From contig JAMCPI010000007.1 of the NCBI GenBank assembly GCA_023379805.1, positions 104,068 through 168,067 on the forward strand: a DNA stretch of 64,000 nucleotides, read 5' to 3'. This document shows, piece after piece, positions 42,098 through 52,598 of this stretch. The position numbers and the translations under genes were made by a program. Position 1 is the first letter of the stretch; each line of letters begins with the position of its first letter. The notes under the pieces are model-generated. The model had not been told where the DNA came from. It made no database searches and saw only the letters and a list, made by a program, of their open reading frames with translations. This DNA is from Nitrososphaerota archaeon (GTDB lineage: Archaea; Thermoproteota; Nitrososphaeria; Nitrososphaerales; JACPRH01).

Positions 42098-44956
42098 TTA
42101 GTTGTTTACGAGGAGTTTTTTGAGGAATTGGCCTGTGTATGATTTGTGGTTTTCTGTGACCTGTTCTGGTGTGCCTTGTGCGATTACTTCTCCTCCGGCT
42201 GCTCCGCCTTCTGGGCCTAGGTCGATGATGTAGTCGCAGCTCTTGATTACGTCTAGGTTGTGTTCGATGATGTAGACTGTGTTTCCTTTTTCTACTAGGC
42301 GGTCAAGCACCTTTATCAGTCGCTTAGTATCATCGAAGTGTAGGCCTGTGGTTGGTTCGTCTAATAGGTAGATTACGTGGCCTTGCTTGCTTTTGCTTAG
42401 TTCGCGGGTGATTTTGATGCGTTGGCTCTCTCCTCCTGAGAGGGTGGTTGAGCTCTGCCCCAGCTTAATGTAGCCTAATCCAACGTCCTTTAGAGTTTTG
42501 AGTTTGCGTGCAAGCACCGGTACATTCTCGAAGAACTTGGAGGCTTCTTCAACATCCATGTCAAGCACCTCGGAGATGTTTTTGCCTTTGTAGAGGATGG
42601 TGAGTGTTTCCTTGTTGTAGCGTTTTCCTTCGCATTCGCTGCACTGTACGTAGACGTCAGGTAGGAAGTTCATTTCGATGCGTAGGACACCGTCTCCTTG
42701 GCAGGTTTCGCATCTGCCGCCTTTGACGTTGAATGAGAAGCGGCTCTCGCTGTATCCCCGTGCCCGTGCTTCTCTGGTTGCGGCGAAAATCTTTCTGATC
42801 TCGTCAAAAACCTTCGTGTATGTGGCGGGGTTGCTTCGCGGTGTTCTGCCAATCGGGTCCTGATTAATCACAATAACGTTCTTAACAAAATCTGGAACCT
42901 CTACCGACTCTAGCTTGCCTATTCTGTCGACCTTTTCCCCGAACATTAGTCTCAGATAGGGCATTAGGGTTTGGTTCATCAGGGTGCTTTTGCCTGAGCC
43001 TGAGACGCCTGTTATTCCGCAGAGCACTCCTAAAGGTAGTTTTATCTGCAGGTTTTTGAGGTTGTTTTCCTGTGCGCCTTTGATTGTCATGTAGCCTACT
43101 GGTTTTCTTCTTTGTTTGGGGACTTCGATTTTGAGTTTTCCTGAGAGGTACTGGCCTGTGAGGCTTTTTTCGCTGTTCATTATGTGTTGGGGTGTTCCTT
43201 CGGCGACGATGTGGCCTCCGTGTAGGCCTGCTCCGGGGCCTATGTCGATGATGTGGTCGGCGTTTCGGATTGTTTCCTCATCATGTTCTACGACGATTAG
43301 GGTGTTTCCTAGGTCGCGGAGTTTGTGGAGTGTGTTGATTAGTTTCACGTTGTCGCTTTGGTGTAGGCCTATGCTGGGTTCGTCTAGGATGTAGAGAACT
43401 CCCATTAGGTTGCTGCCGATCTGGGTGGCTAGCCGTATTCTTTGTGATTCTCCTCCTGAGAGTGTTCTTGCGGCTCTTGAGAGTGTGAGGTAGCCTAATC
43501 CAACGTTTTTTAGGAAGCCTAGGCGTTCGTTGATTTCTTTAAGCACCTGCTTCGCAATCAGCAGTTCCTTTTCGTTTAGTTGTGAGGGGAGGTTGTGGAA
43601 GAACTCTACCGCCTGCTCTATTGATAGGTCTGTTACGTCGATGATGCTTTTGCCGCATATCTTGACCGCTAAAACAACTGGTTTGAGCTTCTTTCCTTCA
43701 CATACGGTGCAGGGTGAGGATTTCATGAATTTCTCGATGTCCTCTTTCCTCAGCTCGCTTTCGGTTTGTCGGTAGAGTCTCATTGTTTGGGGGATTACTC
43801 CTTCCCAGCCTCGGTTCATCCACATGTTTGCGCCGTTGCTCCAGTTGCTGTTAATCGGTGTTGGATCTCCATATAGCAGGACGTTGAGTTGTTTCTGTGT
43901 GAATTTGTTGATTGGTGTGAAGATGTCGAAGCCGTGTTTTCTGCCTACTGCGGATAGTTGTTGGGCTCTCCAGGTGCGATCCATTCCGCTGTAAACTGCT
44001 AGTGCTCCGTCCATAATGGATTTGGTTTTGTCGGGGATTACGAGGTCTTCAGCTACTGTGGTTATTTCTCCGAGGCCGTGGCATTCGGGGCAGGCGCCGA
44101 AGGGTGAGTTGAATGAAAACATGCGGGGCTCCAAGTTTTCAAAAACGATTTCAGGATGATTCGGGCAGGCACCGAAAGTGCTATGCATGGTTTCGCCTTC
44201 AAAACGCTCAATCTCTCTCTTTTCATCCGTCGTGTTCTTGGCGTCGATTACGATCATTGTTCCTTTCCCAATCTTCAGGGCCTGCTCCACTGCTTCTGCG
44301 ATTCTTGAGCGCTCGTCGTCACAGATTTGCACGGTGTCCACAACAGCTTCGATCCAGTGTTTTTCGTAGCGTTCCAGTTTCACTTCTTTGACGAAGTCTG
44401 AGTCGTAGATTTTCTGGTCTACCCGGATTTTTGTGAAGCCCTGTTTCTTCAGGTCGTCAAGAACCTGTTCGTGGGTGCCTTTGATGCCTCTTAACACGGG
44501 TGCGAGGAAGACGAGTGTTTTGCCGGTTTCTGCCATTATGAGGCTTGTTATGTTTTCGGGGCTCTGTGGGTGGATTGGGCTGTTGCATTTGGGGCAGTGA
44601 TGCACCCCGATGCGTGCATAGATTGGGCGTAGGTAGTCGTAGATTTCGGTGACTGTTCCTACTGTTGAACGCGGGTTTTTGCTCGTGCTTTTCTGCTCAA
44701 TACTGATTGCTGGAGACAATCCCTCGATTGAATCAACATCGGGTTTCTTCATCAAACCTAGGAACTGTCTTGCGTAAGCGGATAGGCTCTCAACATATCT
44801 TCTCTGACCCTCCGCATAGATTGTATCGAATGCGAGGGTGGATTTCCCTGAGCCTGAGAGGCCTGTGATTACTATGAATTTGTTTCTGGGGAGCTCTACG
44901 TCGATGTTTTTCAGGTTGTGTTCACGTGCGCCTTTAACAAAAATGCTATCTCTCAT
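42098..44956 (-). CDS. uvrA: Excinuclease ABC subunit A
   Basis: 952 residues, full length. Damage-recognition ATPase of nucleotide excision repair. Two ABC modules with Walker [10 protein letters not shown] (about 32-40) and GVSGSGKST (about 645), signatures LSGGESQRI in each half, and zinc-binding motifs ([15 protein letters not shown], and CETCQGDG paired with CSECEGKR). Followed by uvrC in the same operon. Upstream, in place of direct linkage to uvrB, lie a tnpB relic and a TA pair. Confidence 0.97.
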   Translation of the reverse strand: MRDSIFVKGAREHNLKNIDVELPRNKFIVITGLSGSGKSTLAFDTIYAEGQRRYVESLSAYARQFLGLMKKPDVDSIEGLSPAISIEQKSTSKNPRSTVGTVTEIYDYLRPIYARIGVHHCPKCNSPIHPQSPENITSLIMAETGKTLVFLAPVLRGIKGTHEQVLDDLKKQGFTKIRVDQKIYDSDFVKEVKLERYEKHWIEAVVDTVQICDDERSRIAEAVEQALKIGKGTMIVIDAKNTTDEKREIERFEGETMHSTFGACPNHPEIVFENLEPRMFSFNSPFGACPECHGLGEITTVAEDLVIPDKTKSIMDGALAVYSGMDRTWRAQQLSAVGRKHGFDIFTPINKFTQKQLNVLLYGDPTPINSNWSNGANMWMNRGWEGVIPQTMRLYRQTESELRKEDIEKFMKSSPCTVCEGKKLKPVVLAVKICGKSIIDVTDLSIEQAVEFFHNLPSQLNEKELLIAKQVLKEINERLGFLKNVGLGYLTLSRAARTLSGGESQRIRLATQIGSNLMGVLYILDEPSIGLHQSDNVKLINTLHKLRDLGNTLIVVEHDEETIRNADHIIDIGPGAGLHGGHIVAEGTPQHIMNSEKSLTGQYLSGKLKIEVPKQRRKPVGYMTIKGAQENNLKNLQIKLPLGVLCGITGVSGSGKSTLMNQTLMPYLRLMFGEKVDRIGKLESVEVPDFVKNVIVINQDPIGRTPRSNPATYTKVFDEIRKIFAATREARARGYSESRFSFNVKGGRCETCQGDGVLRIEMNFLPDVYVQCSECEGKRYNKETLTILYKGKNISEVLDMDVEEASKFFENVPVLARKLKTLKDVGLGYIKLGQSSTTLSGGESQRIKITRELSKSKQGHVIYLLDEPTTGLHFDDTKRLIKVLDRLVEKGNTVYIIEHNLDVIKSCDYIIDLGPEGGAAGGEVIAQGTPEQVTENHKSYTGQFLKKLLVNN

Positions 44957-45082
44957 AGTGATGAATCTATCTCCTCTTTCAACTGTGTTTCGTTAGTTAT
45001 CGTTGTTTGCTTCACTTTTTCTTTTGTTTGCGTCTAGGTTCGCTTTCCTCTTTAGCTAATAAGGATTGTTACATCTCAGTTG

Positions 45083-45157
45083 GTTTTGTTCCATTGTCGG
45101 GTGATCACGCAGAGGAGCAAGCAAGCATACATCAACCGGAGATGAAACAGAGGGTTC
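45083..45157 (-). repeat. Dispersed ~70-bp repeat, copy A, at the right end of the tnpB relic
   Basis: On the minus strand it begins immediately after the tnpB stop codon (45157-45159) and contains CTCTGTTTCATCTCCGG and CTCTGCGTGATCACCC. In IS200/IS605-type elements this position carries the right-end element that encodes the TnpB guide (omega) RNA scaffold. Four orphan copies exist in the window. Confidence 0.65.
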
Positions 45158-45551
45158 TATTGCGTCTGTTGTGCATGATGACGCAACCTGCCTCCATCAA
45201 CTTTCAGGATTGCCTCATGTGAGAGTTCCTGTACCATCGCTTCACCTAAAGGCTCGATTAGGCTGAACCTCAGCCTTCCCCTATCTCGCACGTTGCGAGC
45301 TGCATTAACGTCACGGTTCATTGTTAGACCGCGTCCTTCACAGTGGAGTAGTCTCATTCTGTGTCCATTCGGGTCTTGCAGCACATTCTTCATGCTGCAC
45401 CCACATATCGAGCATCTAGATGACGAACCCGAGATAGGGCCCTTCTACAAGTTGACCCTATCGCCGGTTTTTTTATCAATACGCCTGCATGGTAGATACC
45501 TTTCAATCCTCGCTTTGTGAGTCTATCTGTTGCGATTGCTCTATTGTTGAT
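45157..45551 (-). pseudogene. TnpB (IS605-family RNA-guided nuclease) C-terminal remnant
   Basis: Pieces of the RuvC/zinc-finger half survive in shifted frames: LTKRGLKGIYHAGVLIKK, then (after frameshifts near a seven-A run) SSRCSICGCSMKNV, and finally MNRDVNAARNV with the last RuvC Asp. The second zinc-finger knuckle is damaged (CEGRG). No N-terminal half is present. Inactive relic between uvrA and uvrB. Confidence 0.8.
45500..45532. repeat. 33-bp direct repeat, copy 1 (inside tnpB relic)
   Basis: Part of tnpB coding for LTKRGLK on the minus strand. Repeated at 46352-46384 with two mismatches, so the VapBC pair lies between the copies. Confidence 0.8.
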
Positions 45552-45598
45552 GGAATACTTTTTTATCTTACTGTTTGGTAGTACCTTCCGGTGAGAGT

Positions 45599-45829
45599 TT
45601 GACGCAGAGCGTGACAGTTTCCGCAAAAATTCCTAAACAACTTAAAGAAAAAATGCGGCGGCTCAAGATTAAACCATCCAAAATCTTGAGAAAAGCCCTT
45701 GAAGATGAAGTTAAAAAAAGAGAGATAGCGGAGCTAAAAGAAGAAATAAACAAGTTAAAGCCGGTACTTGAGAAAGTAAGTATGGCGGATATAGTGAAAA
45801 GCATAAGAGATGACAGGGACAGCCGATGA
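45599..45829 (+). CDS. VapB-like antitoxin
   Basis: 76 residues from TTG 45599 (GGTGAG just upstream; TTG 45575 or GTG 45611 possible). N-terminal SVTVSAKIPKQLKEKMRRL and KPSKILRKALEDEV fit a ribbon-helix-helix DNA-binding domain, followed by a coiled C-terminal part. It overlaps the toxin start by 4 bp (ATGA). Confidence 0.8.
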   Translation: MTQSVTVSAKIPKQLKEKMRRLKIKPSKILRKALEDEVKKREIAELKEEINKLKPVLEKVSMADIVKSIRDDRDSR

Positions 45830-46221
45830 AATACCTGTTCGACGCCTCAGCCATATTTAGAGCCGTTAAAGAAAACAAGATTGAGGTTTTGACCGGAAAC
45901 TACACGTTGGAACTAGCAAGGTATGAACTGGGAAACATCGTATGGAAAGAATATGTCTTGCAAGCAAAAATTTCGGAGCAAGAATCAAAGCTGATGGTAA
46001 AAACAATCAAAGGCACCCTAAGCATAATGGACGAGCTAGGAATAGTCGGCAGTGAAGAAGAGATATTGGAGACTGCTAAACAACTGAAAATTACATTTTA
46101 CGATGCCGCATACGCTTACCTTGCCAAGGCAAAAGAACTACTACTGATTACAGAGGATTCTCGTCTAATCAAAAAAGTAACACCGGCCATAAATACTTCA
46201 ATGCTAGACAGGATTAAATAA
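45826..46221 (+). CDS. PIN-domain toxin, VapC type
   Basis: 131 residues. PIN motifs: YLFDASAIFRAV (D6), LARYELGNIVWKE (E), ITFYDAAYAYLA (D) and ITEDSRL (D). Mg-dependent RNase toxin expected. Overlaps its antitoxin. Lies on the opposite strand to the uvr genes and between two 33-bp direct repeats of tnpB sequence. Confidence 0.88.
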   Translation: MKYLFDASAIFRAVKENKIEVLTGNYTLELARYELGNIVWKEYVLQAKISEQESKLMVKTIKGTLSIMDELGIVGSEEEILETAKQLKITFYDAAYAYLAKAKELLLITEDSRLIKKVTPAINTSMLDRIK

Positions 46222-46351
46222 ATAGCAGTTTGGGTGATAAAATTATGAATTCTTTCTTGTCCTCCTTTGGTATTTACGAGAGTTGCAAGAATATTTAGTG
46301 CTACTTAGTAGCTTATGTTTTCAAAGAGGTCTTCCACGATGTGGGGTTCCA

Positions 46352-46384
46352 CTTTCAATCCTCACTTTGTGAGTTTATCTGTTG
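46352..46384. repeat. 33-bp direct repeat, copy 2
   Basis: Copy of 45500-45532 with two mismatches; one makes a stop in the tnpB frame. No other tnpB sequence adjoins it. Although it begins CTTTCAATCC like some archaeal CRISPR repeats, the copies are 852 bp apart, so this is no CRISPR array. Confidence 0.8.
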
Positions 46385-46414
46385 TGTTATGTACCTTAGC
46401 TAGACCGAGCCTGA

Positions 46415-48367
46415 TTAATCGAAGGTGCTCTTTTGTTGTTTATCTGATAGGTGGTTTTGCATTTCTGCGATTGTGTCTCTGATTTGGATTGCTTTTTCGA
46501 AGTCTAGTTTTTCTGCGGCCTCTTTCATTTTTGCTTCGAGTGTGATTATTTGTTTCTCGATGTCTGATTTGGCTAGGTGTTTGATGCCTTTGATTTCTCT
46601 TTTTGATTCGGAGACTTTCTTTACTATGGTGGTGGGTGTGATGTCGTGTTCTTTGTTGAATCTGATTTGGAATCTTCTGCGGTATTGGGTGATTTGCATT
46701 GCTCTGGTTATTGACTGGGTTTTCTTGTCTGCGTATAGGATTACTTTGCCGTTTACGTTTCTTGCTGCTCTGCCGAAGGTTTGGATCAGGCTTCTTTCGT
46801 CTCTTAGGAAGCCTTCTTTGTCTGCGTCCAGGATGAGTATGGTGGCGACTTCGGGGAGGTCTAGGCCTTCGCGTAGCAGGTTTATTCCGACTAGTATATC
46901 AAACTCTCCACATCGGAGCTGCCTGATCAGCTCTATGCGGTCAAGGCTCTCTATGTCTGAGTGTAGGTATCTTGTTTTGAAGCCTTCTTTGACTAGGTAG
47001 TCTGTTAGGTCTTCAGCCATCTTCTTTGTTAATGTGGTGATTAGGACACGGTTTCCACTCTCAACTGTTTTCTTGCATTCTGAGATTAGGTGTTTCATCT
47101 GTCCCTCAATGGGGTGAATCTCAACCTCTGGGTCGAGAAGGCCCGTGGGTCTTGTGATTAGCTCGACTGCTGGGCCGCTTTTCTTTAGCTCATATTCTGC
47201 AGGGGTTGCTGAGACAAACACGATTTTGCCCATTTTCTTCTCGAACTCCTCAAACTTGAGTGGGCGGTTGTCGAAGGCACAGGGTAATCTGAAGCCAAAG
47301 TCTACGAGGTTCTTTTTGCGGGCGTAGTCGCCGTTGTACATTGCGCGTGCCTGCGGTATGGTTTGGTGACTCTCATCGATTATGAGTAGGTAGTCTTTGG
47401 GGAAGTAGTCTATTAAGACGAATGGGGGTTCACCTGCTTTTCGGCCGTCGAAGTGTCTGCTGTAGTTTTCGATGCCTGAGCAGAACCCCATTTCCCGGAT
47501 CATTTCGAGATCGTAGTTGGTTCGCTGTTTTAGCCGCTGAGCTTCTAGTGGGGGGAGTTTGGTGAGCTGGTCTTCGAGTTCCTCTGTGATTTGTTTGAGT
47601 GCCTGTTTTTGTTTTTCTTCGGGTACTACGTATTGTCTTGCAGGGTAGACTGTTACTTTGTCGATTGCTGCTGTGTTGTTTTTTGTGTTGCCTGTTAGTG
47701 TGTCTACTTCTTTGATTTTTTTGATTTGGTTGTTTTCTAGTTCTATGCGTAGGATGTCTTCTTCGTAGGCGGGTATGATGTCTATGGTGTCGCCGCGTAC
47801 TCGGAATCTGCCTGGTTCGAGTGCTTGGTCGTTGCGTTCGTACTGGATGTTGATTAGGCTGCGGATGAGGTCCTGTCTTCTGATTTGTTTTCCTGTTTCT
47901 AGCTGGATTGCTAGTTCTTTGTAGTAGTCAGGGTTTCCTAAGCCGTAGATGCAGCTAATGCTAGCAACGATTATTGTGTCGTTTCTGCTCACTATGCTTG
48001 AGACCGCGTGCATCCTCATCTTCTCAATCTGATCGTTTATGGATGAGTCCTTCTCGATGTAGGTGTCAGTCGTAGGAAGATAAGACTCAGGCTGATAATA
48101 ATCGTAGAAAGAAATGAAGTACTCCACCCGGTTGTTCGGGAAAAGCTCTTTCATCTCAGTGTAAAGCTGAGCCGCTAAAGTCTTGTTGTGAGCGATAATC
48201 AAAGTCGGTTTTTGAAGCCTGTTTATCAGGTTAGCTGCGACAAAGCTTTTCCCGCTACCAGTAATCCCCAGAAGAGTCTGCTTATCCTTCCCTTTCTCTT
48301 CTGAAAGATTCTTCACTAGCTGCTCCACAGCCTCCTTCTGCCCAGGAGACATCTTGTAGGGTGCCAC
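46415..48367 (-). CDS. uvrB: Excinuclease ABC subunit B
   Basis: 650 residues. Helicase-like damage-verification subunit. Walker A GITGSGKSF (about 34-42), beta-hairpin region YYQPESYLP, DESH box, motif VI QTFGRAARN and a C-terminal UVR motif (EKLDFEKAIQIRD) that contacts UvrC. Full length. Same strand as uvrA and uvrC but now about 1.5 kb upstream of them, separated by mobile sequence. Confidence 0.96.
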   Translation of the reverse strand: MAPYKMSPGQKEAVEQLVKNLSEEKGKDKQTLLGITGSGKSFVAANLINRLQKPTLIIAHNKTLAAQLYTEMKELFPNNRVEYFISFYDYYQPESYLPTTDTYIEKDSSINDQIEKMRMHAVSSIVSRNDTIIVASISCIYGLGNPDYYKELAIQLETGKQIRRQDLIRSLINIQYERNDQALEPGRFRVRGDTIDIIPAYEEDILRIELENNQIKKIKEVDTLTGNTKNNTAAIDKVTVYPARQYVVPEEKQKQALKQITEELEDQLTKLPPLEAQRLKQRTNYDLEMIREMGFCSGIENYSRHFDGRKAGEPPFVLIDYFPKDYLLIIDESHQTIPQARAMYNGDYARKKNLVDFGFRLPCAFDNRPLKFEEFEKKMGKIVFVSATPAEYELKKSGPAVELITRPTGLLDPEVEIHPIEGQMKHLISECKKTVESGNRVLITTLTKKMAEDLTDYLVKEGFKTRYLHSDIESLDRIELIRQLRCGEFDILVGINLLREGLDLPEVATILILDADKEGFLRDERSLIQTFGRAARNVNGKVILYADKKTQSITRAMQITQYRRRFQIRFNKEHDITPTTIVKKVSESKREIKGIKHLAKSDIEKQIITLEAKMKEAAEKLDFEKAIQIRDTIAEMQNHLSDKQQKSTFD

Positions 48368-48560
48368 CAGCTGAAACCGCGTTTCTACACACCATTCAGC
48401 TTCGAGTAATTTGCATGTATTAACCTTTGAAAAACCGATTTTGTGCCCCGTTACCAGCTTTCCACGTTGGGTGCGATAAAAATAACATCAGCGAAGAAAA
48501 GTATAGCGATACAACATTGGGTGTCTAGTTGATCTAGACTCCCATCCCCTCTTTTTCACG

Positions 48561-48628
48561 GCTGTGTTTCGTTATCGGGTGGTCACGCAGGGTAAATAAG
48601 CACACACCACGCGAAGATGAAACGGCAC
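48561..48628 (-). repeat. Dispersed ~70-bp repeat, copy B
   Basis: Minus strand contains GCCGTTTCATCTTCGCG and CCCTGCGTGACCACCCG, aligned to copies A, C, D and E. Located in the 397-bp gap between divergent uvrB and PQQ dehydrogenase 2, which otherwise holds only their promoters. Confidence 0.6.
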
Positions 48629-48764
48629 AGGATGACGCATACCCATCCACCCAACATGATCAGCCGGTAGCGGAACGCAGCCTTCCGGCGATTAGTCCAC
48701 ATCTAGTCGTATGGAGACCGTCTTACCGTTCTTTATATGAAACCGGGTATCGATATAGTCGAAG

Positions 48765-51023
48765 ATGTTATCGAGCAAATATTGGATAACAAACTGTATA
48801 TTACTTACTTTACTCGCATTCAGCGTATTCACACCCGCACTCGTATACGCAGCACCCCTAGCAAGCTCAGAGAAGGACTGGCAGTACGTGAACGGTAATA
48901 GTTGGGCTCAAAACTTCAGCCCGCAGACACAGATCAATAAGGATAACGTGCAGAACCTTGAAGTGAAGTGGGTCTTCCCAATTGGTTCAAAGGCCTTAGC
49001 GCCTGCACTAATGCAAACCCTGAGTCTATCTGAGGGCTCAAACACACCACCAATAGTGAGAAACGGCGTCGTCTATATCACAACAAACTACATGAGAACA
49101 TATGCCATTGACGCCAAAACAGGTAAGGCACTATGGACAAACGATTACACAATCAATACAACAGCAGTTCAAAAACGGCTACCCGTTGTTGTAGGAGCTC
49201 CTCACTTCCACGGTATCAGATACTGGGAAGGAGGAAATGCAATACTCATGGGCGGTATAGGCTGCGACTTCTACGGCATTGATGCCACTACAGGTAAAAC
49301 ATCCTTCTGGGTTCAAGACCTCTGCCTAAACATACCTGGTAACTTGTACAGCTATAGAACAGGTCTAGGAGCTAACGCCTTCAACAATATCGGAACCTAC
49401 GAGAAAGGCAAGCAGTTTATCGTTGTACTCCCGGGTTCGATGCATAGCGGAGGATACGTAGGAGACGCACGCCACGTCACTATGGGCATAGATATGAACA
49501 CCAAACAGGTACTCTGGAAGGTCTTCAGCTTCCCCCCACAAGACGTACCTACCAAGGACTGGGCTTTGCAGGAATGTGATATAGGATACTTCCAAACCTA
49601 CACATGCAATGATGTAAAAGCTAAGAACCAAGCAGGATTGGAATGGGACTGGGCTCAGCCCAATCAACCACCAAGCAAATGGGGCGGAGTTACAGCCAAC
49701 TGGGGTCAAGCAGTAGTAGATGAAGACACAGGCATTCTCTACACCCAGACAGGCAACCAAGGACCATATCCAAACGTAACCCTCACACCTGGACCAAGGC
49801 TCTACGGAAGCACCATTATGGCTATTGACTTACAAGCAGGCAAACGAATATGGTGGCTACAACCATTCCCGCATGATCCTTTCGACTATGACTGCAACTG
49901 GAGCGGCATCCTCGCAGATGTCAAGGGCTTGGGTAAAGTCTACATGAAAGGGTGCAAGGAAGGTAGGCTGTATGTAATGGACGCAAAGACGGGGAAACCT
50001 TACTACGTTAAAGATGTCATCAACGACCAAGTAAGTTGGGGACAGATAAAAGCTGATGCGGCGAAACGAACGAATGAAGGTGGAGTAAAGCACTATCTAA
50101 GTGACCCATTCAGTTATTATGATATGAGAGAATGGGGATACCCTGATAATGGCAAGTACTGTGGCTCACCATGTGTAGTTCTACCGTCCGCGCTTAACGG
50201 CATCTTTGCTACAGACATGAGTTACAACCCGACAACGCAGACACTATACCACTACGCTAACACAGTTATGGGTGCATTCAAATCCGCCCCAATGATTGAC
50301 GGAAGAAGTGTCTCAGCTCCTTCGGGACTTAGCTTCCCAATCGCCAATACATCAATCGTGGCAAGGGATGCAGTCACTGGCAACACAAAGTGGACCTACT
50401 TCTACCAATTCAGCGCCCAACGTTCACATATAGTCGTAACAGGTGGCCTTGTGTTCACCGGTTTCACTGACGGCAATGTTCGGTTCATTGACGAAAGCAA
50501 CGGCAAACTGCTAAAAACAGTAAACCTGGGCGCAGGCATAGTCACAGGCCCAACGATAGGGAAAGATTCTGACGGAAACTCAAAGATATTCGTCAGCGTA
50601 GGTGCAACAAACATCATTGTAGGACCATACGGAGGCGCAGCATACGGCAGTCTCGGTTCCGCAGTACCCGGGACACTTATCGCTCTAGGCCTCTCAGGAG
50701 AAACTGCAAAGACATCCACGGTAACAACCACCGCAACAACCACAGCTACCACTACATCGGTTACAACAGCGTCCACAACAATCACATCCGCAACTACTCA
50801 GACGTTAACTACCACAAGCGCCACAACAGTCACAACCACACAAGCGCCGAAGACACAAACAACCACCGCAACAGTAACCTCAAACGCGCCTGCACAAACA
50901 GTAACAGCCACTAAAGAAGTAACACAAACAGCAGAAACAATAGGACCAATCACATACGCAGCAATCGGAATAGCAGTCATCGCACTCATTGCAGCAGCAT
51001 TAGTAGTGATGCGAAAGAAGTAG
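48765..51023 (+). CDS. PQQ-type beta-propeller dehydrogenase 2, secreted and membrane-anchored
   Basis: 752 residues; same layout as copies 1 and 3: signal peptide (ending VYAAPLA), propeller with GGVTANWGQAVVDEDTG, then GNQGPYP and PHDPFDYDCNWSG, a Thr-rich stalk of about 75 residues, and an anchor ending VMRKK. It keeps the Asp-rich active-site-like segment. TATA-like CTTTATATG about 30 nt before the ATG. TrmB-type regulator downstream and PQQ dehydrogenase 3 beyond, suggesting a shared regulon. Confidence 0.85.
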   Translation: MLSSKYWITNCILLTLLAFSVFTPALVYAAPLASSEKDWQYVNGNSWAQNFSPQTQINKDNVQNLEVKWVFPIGSKALAPALMQTLSLSEGSNTPPIVRNGVVYITTNYMRTYAIDAKTGKALWTNDYTINTTAVQKRLPVVVGAPHFHGIRYWEGGNAILMGGIGCDFYGIDATTGKTSFWVQDLCLNIPGNLYSYRTGLGANAFNNIGTYEKGKQFIVVLPGSMHSGGYVGDARHVTMGIDMNTKQVLWKVFSFPPQDVPTKDWALQECDIGYFQTYTCNDVKAKNQAGLEWDWAQPNQPPSKWGGVTANWGQAVVDEDTGILYTQTGNQGPYPNVTLTPGPRLYGSTIMAIDLQAGKRIWWLQPFPHDPFDYDCNWSGILADVKGLGKVYMKGCKEGRLYVMDAKTGKPYYVKDVINDQVSWGQIKADAAKRTNEGGVKHYLSDPFSYYDMREWGYPDNGKYCGSPCVVLPSALNGIFATDMSYNPTTQTLYHYANTVMGAFKSAPMIDGRSVSAPSGLSFPIANTSIVARDAVTGNTKWTYFYQFSAQRSHIVVTGGLVFTGFTDGNVRFIDESNGKLLKTVNLGAGIVTGPTIGKDSDGNSKIFVSVGATNIIVGPYGGAAYGSLGSAVPGTLIALGLSGETAKTSTVTTTATTTATTTSVTTASTTITSATTQTLTTTSATTVTTTQAPKTQTTTATVTSNAPAQTVTATKEVTQTAETIGPITYAAIGIAVIALIAAALVVMRKK

Positions 51024-51037
51024 CTAGAAGCAAAAGT

Positions 51038-51058
51038 GACGATCCTCTGGGGATCGTC
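51038..51058 (+). terminator. Hairpin terminator of PQQ dehydrogenase 2
   Basis: GACGATCC, 5-nt loop, GGATCGTC, then AACCCCTCCTTTTT. Same stem as the terminators of dehydrogenases 1 and 3. Confidence 0.8.
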
Positions 51059-51184
51059 AACCCCTCCTTTTTGGGTATAACCTGTCACGCTGAGTAGAAC
51101 TTTACGTGGTTCATGGTACGCCCAATATGGTCATACGCACTATACACAGGAAAACTAGTCCTTGAAGGAACAGGCGCTGTAAAC

Positions 51185-51307
51185 TTAAGGGCTATCACCT
51201 CCTAGGAATCTAGCGAGTTCTCCAAACCTCATGTGTCTTCTCCCTTTGTAGTGAATGTCGAGGAAGAGGTTGAGCCAGTCTCTGACGCATTCTTCTTTAT
51301 GCTCCTC
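51185..51307 (-). other. Coding-like remnant
   Basis: A 40-codon open stretch without a usable start gives ECVRDWLNLFLDIHYKGRR then MRFGELARFLGG and a stop; the codon before it is a stop. It looks like a gene fragment, family unknown. The rest of 51059-51678 holds nothing recognisable apart from the promoter of the regulator gene. Confidence 0.3.
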
Positions 51308-51678
51308 CTAGCTCATAGGTCTGGGACTCTGGCGGGACTGATTAATTGTTGGAATGTTCGGAATTTATGGTTGGCTACTTATGATTCTTTATGAAGCAAT
51401 TTGAAATATTGGTTGTATGGATACTGTCCTACTCTAATTTATATTAGACATTCACTTGACGACAAACAATGTTATTGCGAAAATCCCGAATATCTATCTT
51501 GTCTGTGCTAGCTAGACTAAGATTAAACATAGCTACATCTACATTAGATTCGACGACACACCTAGCTATTTTAAACAAGGACCAATAGCATATGAACGAT
51601 AACATGAGCGCACCTCTGGAAGTACGAGGGTCTGGGTATTGTCATGCCCGCGTCAGGTTTTTGGAGATGAATTGATCT

Positions 51679-52506
51679 ATGACGCGATATAATGAGCAGG
51701 GAATTGAAAAACTGGTTAAGTTCGGCTTGACCTACCTTCAAGCAAAAGTGTACATAGCAATATATCTTCTCGACGAGGCACATGCGAAAAAAATTATCCA
51801 GAAGACTGAGGTGCATCGCGCTGAGGTTTACCGCGTAATTAGAGAGTTAGAGAAGATCGGCGCGGTAGTGCCGATAGTTTCGCATCCAGTTCGCTATCGT
51901 GCAACACCCCCGGAGGAGCTCCTGAAGATACTTTTGGTTCCGCAGCTTGAGAGACTAGCGGAGCTGGGTGAGGAGAAGGTGTGTATTCTTAACTGGTTAG
52001 GCTCACAGAAAAAACAGGGTAAGGGTTATGGAGAACACCCTGATGATGGATTTGAAGTTCTTCGCGGCAAACAGGTGTTGAAGAGAGTCGAAAGGATGAT
52101 TGACGGGGCTTCAAAAGAAATACTATATCAGATAAAGGACATTGAAGATGTTGTCAACTCAAGCGTCAAGAAACCCTTTGATAATGCAGTGCAAAGAGGC
52201 GTGAGCGCCAAAGGTATCCTCAATGTATCAAATCAGGACCTGAATATGATTGAGCAGCTCATAAATCATTCCTTGGTTTCGAGGCGACACAGTGCAAGGG
52301 TATACTCTTGGATGGTCATTGTGGATAGGCAGGAGATGATTACCGGATCTGCTCAGTATGCGCTTCCCGATGAGGAGTTTCTCTACACTAGAAACCAACG
52401 GTTCATTGAACATTCTGTCGAGGGCTTTGAACTACACTTCAAAGACTCGCTTCCTATTGAGGACAGAATAAAGGAGTTGAAAGAAACAGCGACGCTACTG
52501 ACGTAG
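51679..52506 (+). CDS. TrmB family transcriptional regulator
   Basis: 275 residues. N-terminal winged helix (GLTYLQAKVYIAIYLLDE, then VHRAEVYRVIRELEKIGAV) and a C-terminal TrmB/phospholipase-D-like effector domain beginning about residue 125. TrmB proteins bind sugars or related ligands and control transport and metabolism genes. Flanked by two PQQ dehydrogenase genes, so it may govern them. ATG start with GGAG about 10 nt upstream. Confidence 0.85.
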   Translation: MTRYNEQGIEKLVKFGLTYLQAKVYIAIYLLDEAHAKKIIQKTEVHRAEVYRVIRELEKIGAVVPIVSHPVRYRATPPEELLKILLVPQLERLAELGEEKVCILNWLGSQKKQGKGYGEHPDDGFEVLRGKQVLKRVERMIDGASKEILYQIKDIEDVVNSSVKKPFDNAVQRGVSAKGILNVSNQDLNMIEQLINHSLVSRRHSARVYSWMVIVDRQEMITGSAQYALPDEEFLYTRNQRFIEHSVEGFELHFKDSLPIEDRIKELKETATLLT

Positions 52507-52598
52507 CACCAAGCCTATCCTAACAACATCGCTAGATACGCAGCATATAGGTATGACATAACTAGCGAACTGAAAAGGTGTTATTTGGACATGTGTTG

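Noticed and set aside
45500..46384. CRISPR-like repeat starting CTTTCAATCC
   Set aside because: Only two copies 852 bp apart, no spacers, no cas genes; the first copy is tnpB coding sequence.
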